A DNA stretch of 14,234 nucleotides from the NCBI GenBank assembly GCA_002347705.1, contig DDWY01000036.1:1-14234 (forward strand), given 5' to 3'. Position numbers and translations under genes: made by a program. Source of the stretch: Anaerolineaceae bacterium UBA2274. GTDB lineage: Bacteria > Chloroflexota > Anaerolineae > Anaerolineales > Anaerolineaceae. Below, one piece after another: positions 7,932-14,129 of this stretch; the stretch's first letter is position 1, and every line of letters starts with the position of its first letter. Under the pieces are notes generated by a model. It was given only the letters and a program-made list of their open reading frames with translations. It searched no databases and was not told where the DNA came from.

Positions 7932-8004
7932 TCCCTGGTAGCTCAATTGGCAGAGCGGGCGGCTGTTAACTGCTAGGTTAGAGGTTCGAGTCCTCTCCGG
8001 GGAG
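7932..8004 (+). tRNA. tRNA-Asn (anticodon GTT)
   Basis: 73 bases fold into a full cloverleaf. Acceptor TCCCTGG (7932-7938) pairs with CCGGGGA (7997-8003, one U-G pair); discriminator G is at 8004. D-arm GCTC/GAGC; anticodon stem GGCGG/CTGCT around loop CTGTTAA, giving anticodon GTT; T-stem AGAGG/CCTCT around TTCGAGT. The 3' CCA is not encoded. It decodes AAC and AAT. Confidence 0.95.
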
Positions 8005-8015
8005 CTGAAGAGAGA

Positions 8016-8043
8016 GTCTCTGGCATGCCAGAGACCTTTTTTT
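8016..8043 (+). terminator. Rho-independent terminator after tRNA-Asn
   Basis: A perfect 10+10 palindrome, GTCTCTGGCA with TGCCAGAGAC (8016-8035), followed by C and seven T residues to 8043. This is a strong intrinsic terminator, so the two tRNAs are probably separate transcripts. Confidence 0.9.
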
Positions 8044-8054
8044 CGAACAGGCTG

Positions 8055-8063
8055 TGCTATAAT
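8055..8063 (+). promoter_or_regulatory. Extended -10 promoter of tRNA-Lys
   Basis: TGC followed by TATAAT (8058-8063) makes an extended -10, which fits the lack of a recognisable -35 in the preceding terminator T run. The tRNA begins 15 bases after the box. Confidence 0.65.
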
Positions 8064-8077
8064 ATCAGCCACAAAAT

Positions 8078-8150
8078 GGTCCTGTAGCTCAATTGGCAGA
8101 GCAAGCGCCTCTTAAGCGTTAGGTTCTCGGTTCGAGTCCGAGCAGGATCA
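8078..8150 (+). tRNA. tRNA-Lys (anticodon CTT)
   Basis: 73-base cloverleaf. Acceptor GGTCCTG (8078-8084) with CAGGATC (8143-8149), discriminator A at 8150. D-arm GCTC/GAGC; anticodon stem AGCGC/GCGTT with loop CTCTTAA, giving anticodon CTT; T-stem CTCGG/CCGAG. No encoded CCA. It decodes AAG. Its 3' part is duplicated in decayed form about 100 bases downstream. Confidence 0.95.
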
Positions 8151-8174
8151 TTTTTATATATAATCCTTTCGTCG

Positions 8175-8205
8175 GCCGGATTACGTAGTTCAATCCGGCT
8201 TTTTT
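8175..8205 (+). terminator. Rho-independent terminator after tRNA-Lys
   Basis: An 8-bp perfect stem, GCCGGATT (8175-8182) and AATCCGGC (8192-8199), with a 9-base loop and six T residues at 8200-8205. The left arm is also part of a copy of the CCTTTCGT(A/C)GG repeat, so a repeat element appears to supply the terminator. Confidence 0.85.
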
Positions 8206-8215
8206 GTTAGATCCA

Positions 8216-8304
8216 GGTTAGGTTCTTGGTTCGGTACTGGCAAGCCAGCGGGCTGCGCACTCCGGTCAGGATCATTATTTTATTTAATCCTTTCGTAGGT
8301 CGGA
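8216..8304 (+). pseudogene. Decayed duplicate of the tRNA-Lys 3' end and flank
   Basis: GGTTAGGTTCTTGGTTCGGT (from 8217) copies the variable loop and T-arm of tRNA-Lys (8119-8137 region) with changes. An unrelated stretch (CAAGCCAGCGGGCTGC...) then breaks the T-arm. CAGGATCATT resumes at 8267, and 38 bases (8267-8304) match 8143-8180 with five mismatches. No acceptor 5' strand, D-arm or anticodon is present, so no functional tRNA can be made. It is either a decayed tandem duplication or an old attachment-site scar. Confidence 0.7.
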
Positions 8305-8358
8305 ATGAGACTGCCAGAGTATGTTGGTATTTTGGGAACCTAACGCGGTCTCACTCCG
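8301..8358. repeat. Palindromic CGGAATGAGAC repeat
   Basis: CGGAATGAGAC (8301-8311) and GTCTCACTCCG (8348-8358) are 11-base inverted arms with one mismatch, giving a 58-base palindromic element. It directly continues from the GTAGGTCGG motif at 8295-8303 and belongs to the same interspersed family as 1008-1042. Confidence 0.6.
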
Positions 8359-8419
8359 GCAAAAGCTTCAAAAGTCACAGGCATTGGTGACAAAGCGAAA
8401 TTGTTTTTCCCTAACAATA

Positions 8420-8450
8420 GGCGGAGTGGTGAACAGCACACCATTCCGCC
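8420..8450. repeat. Hairpin repeat GGCGGAGTGGTG
   Basis: GGCGGAGTGGTG (8420-8431) faces an almost perfect complement ending in CCATTCCGCC (8441-8450). About 20 bases later, TTGCCGGGTTCAACTGCGGAA (one change) matches the repeat at 1450-1470; GGGTTCAACTGCGGAA is identical at 1455-1470 and 8470-8485. The whole 8305-8640 spacer is therefore repeat-derived and I see no gene in it. Confidence 0.55.
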
Positions 8451-8549
8451 CTACATAGGCCGGTTTGCCGGGTTCAACTGCGGAATACCCAGCGGGCACT
8501 TTGTCTTGCCCTATACGGATCTTTTGGTCAATCAGAAAAGCGGCAAACT

Positions 8550-8594
8550 CTGGCAGCAAAGCTGCCAGGGTGGGCAGAAGCCCATTCCACCCTG
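8550..8594. repeat. Two overlapping hairpins downstream of the Pmp-repeat gene
   Basis: CTGGCAGC/GCTGCCAG (8550-8557 and 8561-8568, 3-base loop) overlaps CAGGGTGG/CCACCCTG (8566-8573 and 8587-8594). The two structures are mutually exclusive. They lie about 50-100 bases past the stop of the minus-strand gene and could end its transcript, though no U-tract follows. Confidence 0.45.
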
Positions 8595-8646
8595 CGAGGA
8601 CTCACCCCAGCTAAAAATCAAACATCTTAAGAACCCGCATATCAGA

Positions 8647-10143
8647 TCATTTAATGATCATCGGTAGGAAAATTCTGGGTTCATACTCATACGCGCCAAT
8701 ATCACAGCCACCTCCTAGCGGCCTCCTGACGCCGCGCTGGTCAGTTTTGGGACAGATAGCCGGGTCGCCAGCGTCAATTGCTGAACTGCCGGAGAGCAGT
8801 GCATGGGTTTGGCTGAAGCCGCCATTATCAGCCAGCGGTCCTAAAAGCGGGTCATCTGTGATGATGTGTGTACCCTCGGGGTAACCGCCCTGGATAACAC
8901 TGTAGGAGACATCCGGATAAGTGCTTCCTGCAATATAAATTTGATCAGGTGTGTTTTCCCACAAAATCGCATTGACTACATCGGAAGGGTCACTTTGAGG
9001 TGAGTAATTATACAGACCTCCACCCATGCCGTTAGCAGCTGTATTGCCATAAAATGTCACATTGATCAACGTTGAACCGCTGTAATCGTTATACAACCCA
9101 CCCCCATAACCAGCCGCGTTTCCCGAAAAAGTAACATTGGTCAGAGTGGGGTGGGTATTGTTGCCGGCGTTATACATACCGCCGCCTCTTAATCCGGCAG
9201 TATTCCCAATAAAACTGACGTTTGTCAAGAGTGGGCTTCCTCCCTGGCTAGTCATCCCTCCCCCAGTATTCTCTGCTGAGTTCCCTGAAAAGAGAACATC
9301 AGTCAGTGTGGGGCTGCTGTTTTCGTTGTGCATCCCACCGCCAGAACCTGAGGAGTTTTCATTGAAAGTCACATTTGTCAGGGTGGGATTGCTGTTATCT
9401 TGGTTAACCATCCCAGACCACTCAGTGTTAGCAGTAAAGTTCACATCGGTCAGTATCGGACTGCTGCTCATGTTGTTGTAAATTCCACCCCCCTTGTTTT
9501 CCAGAAAGGTCACAAAAGTCAATGTAGGGCAGCTGTTGTCGGAGTTGTACATCCCAGCGCCTCCATGAGTGGCAGAATTTCCAGTGAATTCAAGGTTGCT
9601 TAAGGTCGGGCTGCTATTGAAGTTGTACATGCCAGCACCAATGTCATTGCTTTCCCAGGAATCACCATCCGCATTCCCACCAAAGATGATGAATCCATCC
9701 AGCCTGGCGAGACGGTTCACATCGGTTGCGGTAAGCACGTGATAACTGTTCTCTTCGTTGTTGGCAAAACCCTCTTCATCATCCCCATTCAAGTCACCGC
9801 TGAGGATTGTGGAGTGGAGTTCCCAATTTCGATCTTCCCAGGCTCCGCCATCGGCTGGAAATCCCCCGAATATCTTTAAGCCAGATTCCAATTCAAAACT
9901 AATGGTTCGGTCCCCTGTAGTAGTAGGAATGTAAGTTCCTGCGGCTACCCAGATCTGATCAGGCAGCTTTCCCATGGCGGTCTGCAGGTCGCAGGCCTCA
10001 TCCCAGCTGGAGCAATCGCCCGCTTCTCCCTGTTTGACGTACAGGACTTCAGGTGGTTCTTGAAAAAGCGAAGCGGCTGACGCGGTTGAGCTTAGACTTA
10101 GCAGAACGATCAAACTGAACAGAATTGATTTAATTGCCTTCAT
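8647..10143 (-). CDS. Secreted Pmp-repeat / choice-of-anchor-Q protein
   Basis: 498-residue exported protein predicted to form a right-handed beta-helix on or outside the cell. I choose the start at 10143 because AGGTG stands just upstream and the product begins with a signal peptide (MKAIKSILFSLIVLLSLS, cleavage after ASA near residue 23). A start at 10245 would bury that signal under 34 extra residues. The N-terminal domain (LYVKQGEAGDCSSWDEACDL, IWVAAGTYIPT, IFGGFPADGG, ILSGDLNGDD) is the usual head of this family. About eight degenerate Pmp-like units follow, of the type SPTLTNVTFSGNSA..GGGMYN (coded at roughly 9000-9620). Near the end, DQRGVRRPLGGGCDIGAYEYE is the choice-of-anchor-Q signature, and the protein ends FLPMIIK, resembling a tail I associate with Anaerolineae secreted proteins. 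No catalytic residues are evident; an adhesive or surface role is likely. It is transcribed alone and divergently from the flavodoxin gene. Confidence 0.88.
   Translation of the reverse strand: MKAIKSILFSLIVLLSLSSTASAASLFQEPPEVLYVKQGEAGDCSSWDEACDLQTAMGKLPDQIWVAAGTYIPTTTGDRTISFELESGLKIFGGFPADGGAWEDRNWELHSTILSGDLNGDDEEGFANNEENSYHVLTATDVNRLARLDGFIIFGGNADGDSWESNDIGAGMYNFNSSPTLSNLEFTGNSATHGGAGMYNSDNSCPTLTFVTFLENKGGGIYNNMSSSPILTDVNFTANTEWSGMVNQDNSNPTLTNVTFNENSSGSGGGMHNENSSPTLTDVLFSGNSAENTGGGMTSQGGSPLLTNVSFIGNTAGLRGGGMYNAGNNTHPTLTNVTFSGNAAGYGGGLYNDYSGSTLINVTFYGNTAANGMGGGLYNYSPQSDPSDVVNAILWENTPDQIYIAGSTYPDVSYSVIQGGYPEGTHIITDDPLLGPLADNGGFSQTHALLSGSSAIDAGDPAICPKTDQRGVRRPLGGGCDIGAYEYEPRIFLPMIIK
9000..9620 (-). 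repeat. Coding repeats of the Pmp-like beta-helix
   Basis: About eight tandem units of 22-27 codons, each with (S/N)PTLTNVTF, a GN(S/T)A turn and GGGMYN. The DNA repeats are degenerate, but the 'gtcagagtggg' and 'cccccatac' style segments recur on the plus strand. Unit loss or gain by recombination is possible. Confidence 0.7.
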
Positions 10144-10414
10144 TGCGTACACCTGCCCTTTCTTGGGTACTGAAAAGGATGAATGTATTGATTGTAACCC
10201 CAAGTCTTTGATAATATCGTTATTCTGACAGAGATTAATAAACATTTACCTGACAATAAATAGATTATTACCACATCCATCCTTTGTTTCTGCAGTCAAG
10301 AACCTTCATTTTGTAATCTGGCTACAAAAAAATAAGCGGGCGCTCTTTAGATCAATATTCTCAACCTGTATGATCCAAACAAAAATACGTTAAACTGAAG
10401 GGGTAAGGTGAACT
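10144..10414. promoter_or_regulatory. Divergent intergenic region; possible promoter for the flavodoxin gene
   Basis: 271 bases separate the divergent genes. For the plus strand, TATGAT (10369-10374) with TTTAGA (10346-10351) 17 bases upstream is a modest promoter match about 40 bases before the ATG. I see no strong promoter match for the minus-strand gene and no riboswitch-like structure. Confidence 0.3.
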
Positions 10415-10930
10415 ATGAAAAAAATCATTGTCCTCTATCGCTCCAAAACTGGTTTTTCAAAACGCTATGCCGAGTGGATCGCTGAAGATCTGGCTAGTGA
10501 ATGCCGCCCCATCAAAGGCATAAAGCTTGATGATCTCAAGGAATATGGGCTGGTGATCTACGGCGCGGGCGTTTACGCTGGAATGATCGCCGGCGCGGGC
10601 AAGATCAAGAACTGGATGGAGAAGTCGCCTGAAAAAACCTGGGTGGTATTTGCTACCGGAGCAACCCCTCCAAAAGCAGGTTACGAGGAGTTGATCTTCA
10701 AGACCAACTTCCGCAAAGGGGAAAACCGCCCCGCCCATTTTTACTACTTTCTCTCCGGGATTAACTACGAAAAAATGGGCTTTTTCAACCGTATCTTGAT
10801 GAAGTTTTTCTCAGGCATGTCTGCGAGAAAGAACGGCACGACCCAATCCACGAGTCAGATTTCGATTGATCTGGCAAATCGCGAATACATTAAGGACTTA
10901 CTGGGCTACGTTCGCCTGAAAGCGAGATAA
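10415..10930 (+). CDS. Flavodoxin-domain protein (HemG/MioC-like)
   Basis: 171-residue cytoplasmic flavodoxin-fold protein, likely an FMN-binding electron carrier or oxidoreductase. AAGGTGA lies shortly before the ATG. The opening strand KKIIVLYRS is followed by the FMN-phosphate loop SKTGFS (residues 10-15) and helix KRYAEWIAEDL, as in flavodoxins. LVIYGAGVYAGMIAGAGKIKNW (from about residue 46) and WVVFATGATPP (76-86) match the second and third flavin-facing loops of flavodoxin-domain proteins similar to menaquinone-dependent protoporphyrinogen oxidase HemG. The C-terminal half (FYYFLSGINYEKMGFFNRILMKFF) also resembles that group. No haem-biosynthesis neighbours are visible, so the substrate is open. 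Only two bases separate its stop from the next start, so it probably shares a transcript with the VOC gene. Confidence 0.82.
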   Translation: MKKIIVLYRSKTGFSKRYAEWIAEDLASECRPIKGIKLDDLKEYGLVIYGAGVYAGMIAGAGKIKNWMEKSPEKTWVVFATGATPPKAGYEELIFKTNFRKGENRPAHFYYFLSGINYEKMGFFNRILMKFFSGMSARKNGTTQSTSQISIDLANREYIKDLLGYVRLKAR

Positions 10931-10932
10931 AG

Positions 10933-11316
10933 ATGAAGCTTGAGCATGTTGCTCTATATGTGGAAGACCTGGAGGCAATCAAAAATTTTTACACCCGCTA
11001 TTTTTGTGCCACAGCCAACCAAAAATACCACAACCCGCGAACCGGGCTGCAGACCTACTTTCTCAGTTTTGAGGGCGGCGCGCGCCTCGAGATCATGCAC
11101 CGCCCCGGAATGGGCTTTAGATCATCTGGTGAGCATCCGCTCGGCTACACACACATCTCATTCAAACTCGGCTCGGCAGAAAAGGTCGACCAGCTTACCA
11201 AACAACTGCAGGAAGGTGGTTGCCCTCTGTTGAATGGTCCCCGCACAACCGGCGATGGCTATTACGAAAGTGTTCTCAGCGACCCAGAGGGCAACCTGAT
11301 CGAACTTGTTGCCTGA
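10933..11316 (+). CDS. VOC-family protein (glyoxalase I-like)
   Basis: 127-residue protein of the vicinal oxygen chelate fold, two beta-alpha-beta-beta-beta modules around a metal site. Visible candidate metal ligands are His5 (LEHVALYV), Glu53 (RLEIM), His74 (YTHISFKLG) and Glu124 (NLIELV), the usual H/E/H/E set of glyoxalase I-type enzymes. SDPEGNLIELV is the family's typical ending. This supports a lactoylglutathione lyase-like or related metal-dependent lyase/isomerase in the cytoplasm, but VOC substrates vary widely and glutathione use is doubtful in this type of organism. The start is two bases after the flavodoxin stop, and length is normal for a single-chain VOC protein. It is followed after 29 bases by the adenylyltransferase relic, which is read in the same direction. 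Confidence 0.88.
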   Translation: MKLEHVALYVEDLEAIKNFYTRYFCATANQKYHNPRTGLQTYFLSFEGGARLEIMHRPGMGFRSSGEHPLGYTHISFKLGSAEKVDQLTKQLQEGGCPLLNGPRTTGDGYYESVLSDPEGNLIELVA

Positions 11317-11345
11317 TTCATCTCAAAAAATCTGCATCGGGGAAA

Positions 11346-11755
11346 ATGCTTACTGAACAAGAAATGTTTGACCTGATCCTCAATTTCGCCCGGCAGGACG
11401 AACGCGCCCGGGTGGCGGCGATGAAATGCCCTATACCATCGCTCACCTGGGGCTGATGCGCCAACAACTGATGACCATGCTCAGCTGGCAGGTGGGGCTG
11501 GAAAAAGGCTTCACTTTCTCGATCGGAAAACAATTTAAGTATCTGCAGCAGCATTTGAGCTACACCACCTGGAAGCGATTGTGTGCCACCTGGAATACCG
11601 GCAGCCCCGAAGCTTGTGGGAAAGCGCTCAGCGGCATGCTGGCTTTGTTTCGCGAGGTCTCAAAGGATGTGTCGGAGCGTTTTGGCTATGAATATTCGGA
11701 CTATGATTCGAAAGTAAGCGACTATTTGGGCAGGCTGGGAATAAACGCCCATTAG
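11346..11755 (+). pseudogene. Streptomycin (aminoglycoside 6-) adenylyltransferase relic, internal deletion
   Basis: Remains of an AadK/ANT(6)-type nucleotidyltransferase. ATG 11346, with GGGGA just upstream, gives MLTEQEMFDLILNFARQDER then ARVAAM, the usual N-terminus of this family, which should continue into the nucleotide-binding GSR motif. Instead the frame shifts. From about 11420 a different frame gives DEMPYTIAHLGLMRQQL, LSWQVGLEKGFTFSIGKQFK and FREVSKDVSERFGYEY to TAG 11753-11755, matching the family C-terminus. Roughly 28 N-terminal and 110 C-terminal residues remain of a protein normally near 290, so about 150 central residues, including the catalytic core, are gone. The N-terminal frame ends at TGA 11454-11456. 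The gene cannot give an active enzyme. The junction falls in GATGAA (11420-11425), a possible short-repeat deletion point. Family assignment is by eye from both ends agreeing. Confidence 0.8.
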
Positions 11756-11777
11756 ATATTTCTTGAAATTTTCCTTG

Positions 11778-11829
11778 GTGTCATAACAAAGTGTCATAAC
11801 AAAGCCCGCCATCTTGTGGGCTTTGTTAT
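11778..11829. repeat. Tandem 13-mer and 12-bp hairpin
   Basis: GTGTCATAACAAA occurs twice in tandem (11778-11790, 11791-11803). The second copy forms the left arm of a perfect 12-bp stem, ATAACAAAGCCC (11796-11807) with GGGCTTTGTTAT (11818-11829), loop 10 bases. The stem may act as a terminator after the adenylyltransferase relic, although no T run follows. The right arm also contains an extended -10 match. Confidence 0.6.
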
Positions 11830-11832
11830 AAT
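11824..11832 (+). promoter_or_regulatory. Possible extended -10 promoter toward IS relic and hutU
   Basis: TGT directly before TATAAT (11827-11832) is an extended -10 element lying in the right arm of the hairpin. No -35 is seen. It could drive transcription through the IS relic into hutU, but the evidence is slight. Confidence 0.3.
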
Positions 11833-11847
11833 CAAAGGAGGGCATTT

Positions 11848-12050
11848 CCCCGCAGCTTGCTGCGAAAAACAGTAAGATAGAAGTATGATGTAAGTACAGT
11901 AGGGCAACGAGGAAGTGAAGAAACGATTAGGAAGTACGTTCAAGAGCAAGGGATTGAAAAGGAATACAGACGGTTACATTATGACGAACAGCTTAAATTA
12001 TTTTAGCAAGGATAAAAAACAAAGTTGATACCCCGCAGCTTGCTGCGGGG
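11848..12050 (+). mobile_element. IS200/IS605-family remnant with terminal hairpins
   Basis: CCCCGCAGCTTGCTGCG occurs at 11848-11864 and again at 12031-12047, where it extends to a perfect 9-bp stem with a 2-base loop (12031-12050). These have the position and form of the subterminal hairpins of IS200/IS605 elements, which transpose as single strands and lack inverted terminal repeats. Between them lies the last part of a tnpA gene. Most of the transposase is missing, so the copy is a deleted derivative that could at most be moved by a complete relative. It ends about 25 bases before the hutU ribosome site. Exact cleavage sites cannot be set without a full-length copy. Confidence 0.7.
11881..12006 (+). 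pseudogene. C-terminal fragment of IS200-like transposase TnpA
   Basis: The frame from 11881 to TAG 12004-12006 reads KYDVSTVGQRGSEETIRKY, then VQEQGIEKEYRRLHYDEQLKLF. This is the characteristic tail of IS200/IS605 Y1 transposases (STVG, EETIRKYVxxQ, and a final QLxLF). The HUH motif and catalytic tyrosine of the roughly 130-150-residue enzyme are absent, and a TAG at 11878 lies directly upstream in frame. It is about 41 codons long and inactive. Confidence 0.78.
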
Positions 12051-12089
12051 AGGATTCATTTAGCCAAAACCACTCAGGAGGCTCACCCA

Positions 12090-13748
12090 ATGTCCGGTCC
12101 GAGAGAAATTCACGCGCCCACAGGCACCCAACTCACTTGCAAAAACTGGTTGATCGAAGCGGCTTACCGCATGATCCAGAACAACCTTGATCCAGCGGTC
12201 GCCGAAGACCCAGACCGCCTGGTAGTTTACGGCGGTCGTGGGCAGGCTGCCCGTTCCTGGGAAGCCTTTGACACTATCCTTGCGTCGCTGCGGGATCTTG
12301 AAGAAGACGAGACTCTGCTGGTGCAATCCGGTAAGCCAGTCGGGATCTTCCGCACGCACACAGACGCGCCCAGGGTGCTGATTGCTAACTCGAACCTGGT
12401 GCCCCATTGGGCAACCCAGGAACACTTCGATGAACTGGCTGCCAAAGGCTTGATCATGTACGGTCAGATGACCGCCGGATCCTGGATTTACATTGGCACC
12501 CAGGGTATCCTGCAGGGCACCTACGAAACGCTTGGCTCGCTCGCTCAGCAGCATGGCTGGCCTTCGTTGAAAGGTAAGTTCGTACTCACTGCCGGTCTGG
12601 GGGGTATGGGCGGTGCCCAACCGATGGCAATCACCATGAACGAAGGTGTCGGCCTGATCGTTGAGGTGGACCCGGAGCGTGCAAAGAAGCGCCTGGATAT
12701 CGGCTACGTGGACGTGGTCACGGACAATCTCGAAGACGCCATGACCCAGGTGGAAGAGGCTCTCGAACAGCAGATTCCCAAATCCATTGGGTTGATTGGC
12801 AATGCCGCAGACGTCTACACCGAACTGCTGCTGCGCGGTGTCATCCCGGATGTGGTCACCGACCAAACCTCGGCGCATGATCCGCTCTCTTACGTTCCTG
12901 ACGGGATGAGCCTGACCGCAGCCTGCCAGCTGCGCCAGAGCGACCCTGAAAAGTACGCCAAACTTTCGCTCAAAACTATGGCAAAACATGTTGAGGCAAT
13001 GCTGGGCATGCAAAAGCGAGGGGCGATCGTCTTTGACTACGGCAACAACATCCGCCAGCGCGCGTTTGACCAGGGTGTGACAAACGCGTTTGACTTCCCG
13101 GGCTTTGTGCCGGCATACATCCGCCCCCTCTTCTGCGAAGGCAAAGGTCCCTTCCGCTGGGTGGCGCTCTCGGGAGACCCGGAAGATATTTACAAGACCG
13201 ACCAAAAACTGATGGAACTTTTCCCGGAAGACGCGCATCTTCACCGCTGGCTGAAAATGGCAAGAGAACAGGTGCCTTTCCAGGGGCTGCCTTCGCGCAT
13301 TTGCTGGCTGGGTTACGGGGAGCGTGATAAGGCTGCCTTGGCATTCAATGAAATGGTTGCCAACGGCACGCTGAAAGCCCCGATCGTGATCGGGCGCGAC
13401 CATTTGGATGCCGGCTCGGTGGCTTCGCCTAACCGCGAAACCGAATCCATGCTGGATGGTACGGATGCCGTCAGCGATTGGCCGATCCTCAACGCCCTGC
13501 TCAACACTGCCAACGGCGCCACCTGGGTCAGCTTCCACCACGGCGGCGGCGTGGGCATCGGCTTTAGCCAGCATGCCGGGCAGGTGATTGTGGCTGATGG
13601 TAGCCCGGAAGCTGCCAGGCGCCTCAAGCGTGTCATGTTGGGTGATCCCGGAACAGGCGTTATGCGGCACGTGGATGCCGGTTATCCGGAGGCAATTAAA
13701 TTTGCTAAAGAACACGGAGTGAAAATTCCGATGATACCCAAAGAATAA
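12090..13748 (+). CDS. hutU: Urocanate hydratase (urocanase)
   Basis: Second enzyme of histidine degradation; it adds water to urocanate to give 4-imidazolone-5-propanoate, using tightly bound NAD+ as an electrophile, in the cytoplasm. AGGAGG at 12076-12081 stands eight bases before the ATG, fixing the start. The 552-residue length matches the family (about 550-560). The sequence aligns end to end: GPREIHAPTGTQL at the N-terminus, YGGRGQAARSW, PHWATQEHFDELAAKGL, the NAD-binding glycine loop GLGGMGGAQP (169-178), and the urocanase signature FQGLPSRICWLGYGER with catalytic-site Cys405. HHGGGVGIGFSQHAG near the C-terminus is also typical. No other hut gene (hutH, hutI, ftcD) is in the window, so the pathway is either scattered or continues beyond it. 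No urocanate-responsive operator is recognisable upstream, where the IS relic lies. Two small membrane genes follow after nine bases. Confidence 0.98.
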   Translation: MSGPREIHAPTGTQLTCKNWLIEAAYRMIQNNLDPAVAEDPDRLVVYGGRGQAARSWEAFDTILASLRDLEEDETLLVQSGKPVGIFRTHTDAPRVLIANSNLVPHWATQEHFDELAAKGLIMYGQMTAGSWIYIGTQGILQGTYETLGSLAQQHGWPSLKGKFVLTAGLGGMGGAQPMAITMNEGVGLIVEVDPERAKKRLDIGYVDVVTDNLEDAMTQVEEALEQQIPKSIGLIGNAADVYTELLLRGVIPDVVTDQTSAHDPLSYVPDGMSLTAACQLRQSDPEKYAKLSLKTMAKHVEAMLGMQKRGAIVFDYGNNIRQRAFDQGVTNAFDFPGFVPAYIRPLFCEGKGPFRWVALSGDPEDIYKTDQKLMELFPEDAHLHRWLKMAREQVPFQGLPSRICWLGYGERDKAALAFNEMVANGTLKAPIVIGRDHLDAGSVASPNRETESMLDGTDAVSDWPILNALLNTANGATWVSFHHGGGVGIGFSQHAGQVIVADGSPEAARRLKRVMLGDPGTGVMRHVDAGYPEAIKFAKEHGVKIPMIPKE

Positions 13749-13757
13749 TAGAGGCGG

Positions 13758-14129
13758 ATGAAAACAAGAAGGGTACTTTTCTTTATTTTGGCGATCCTGA
13801 TAGGGGGAGGCGCAGGGCTGGCCTTCGGCTGGACGATGATGCCGCCTGCCGCTCCGAAGGATGCGCCTATTGCCAGCCTTCGAGCGGACTTCAAGACCGA
13901 CCTTGTGCTGATGGTTGCGGAGGATTTCCAGACCGAACCGGACTCCATGCAGGCTCTCACACAGCTGGACCGGCTGGATGAGGGCGACCCCATTACATTG
14001 CTGGGCAACAGCCTTCAGTATGCTCAGGCGATCGGTTATCCCGAAGAAGACCTGAACCTGATGCGCAACCTGCTCAACGACATTGATGCTGAAATTTACC
14101 TGCAGTGGATTGAAACCAGGGTGCAATGA
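13758..14129 (+). CDS. Small membrane-anchored protein of unknown function
   Basis: 123-residue protein. Residues 6-26 (VLFFILAILIGGGAGLAFGW) form a single N-terminal membrane segment or uncleaved signal after a KTRR charge cluster, so the rest should face outside. The soluble part begins ASLRADFKTDLVLMVAEDFQ and is helical and acidic, with no known catalytic motif. The start is nine bases after hutU, with GAGGCGG very close to the ATG, and its stop overlaps the next start, so the three genes likely share a transcript. The next gene begins with a similar membrane segment, suggesting a paralogous pair. I do not recognise a named function; linkage to histidine degradation may be only positional. 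Confidence 0.72.
   Translation: MKTRRVLFFILAILIGGGAGLAFGWTMMPPAAPKDAPIASLRADFKTDLVLMVAEDFQTEPDSMQALTQLDRLDEGDPITLLGNSLQYAQAIGYPEEDLNLMRNLLNDIDAEIYLQWIETRVQ

Noticed and set aside
7827..8072. Minus-strand frame of 81 codons over the tRNA-Asn gene
   Set aside because: It is the antisense of a tRNA and terminator, a well-known source of false proteins of the 'SSPERTRTSN' kind.
8645..8659. GATCATT-T-AATGATC palindrome at the stop of the Pmp-repeat gene as a terminator
   Set aside because: The stem is AT-rich, overlaps the last codons and has no following T run on the minus strand.
8401..8667. 88-codon plus-strand frame in the repeat spacer
   Set aside because: It is built from hairpin repeats, lacks a ribosome site and resembles no protein family.
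9000..9620. Repeated blocks considered as a CRISPR array
   Set aside because: The repeats are degenerate, keep codon phase and encode Pmp-like protein units; there are no identical repeats with unique spacers and no cas genes.
10144..10245. Upstream start (10245) for the Pmp-repeat protein
   Set aside because: It would add 34 polar residues before a clear signal peptide; the start at 10143 has the better ribosome site and puts the signal at the N-terminus.
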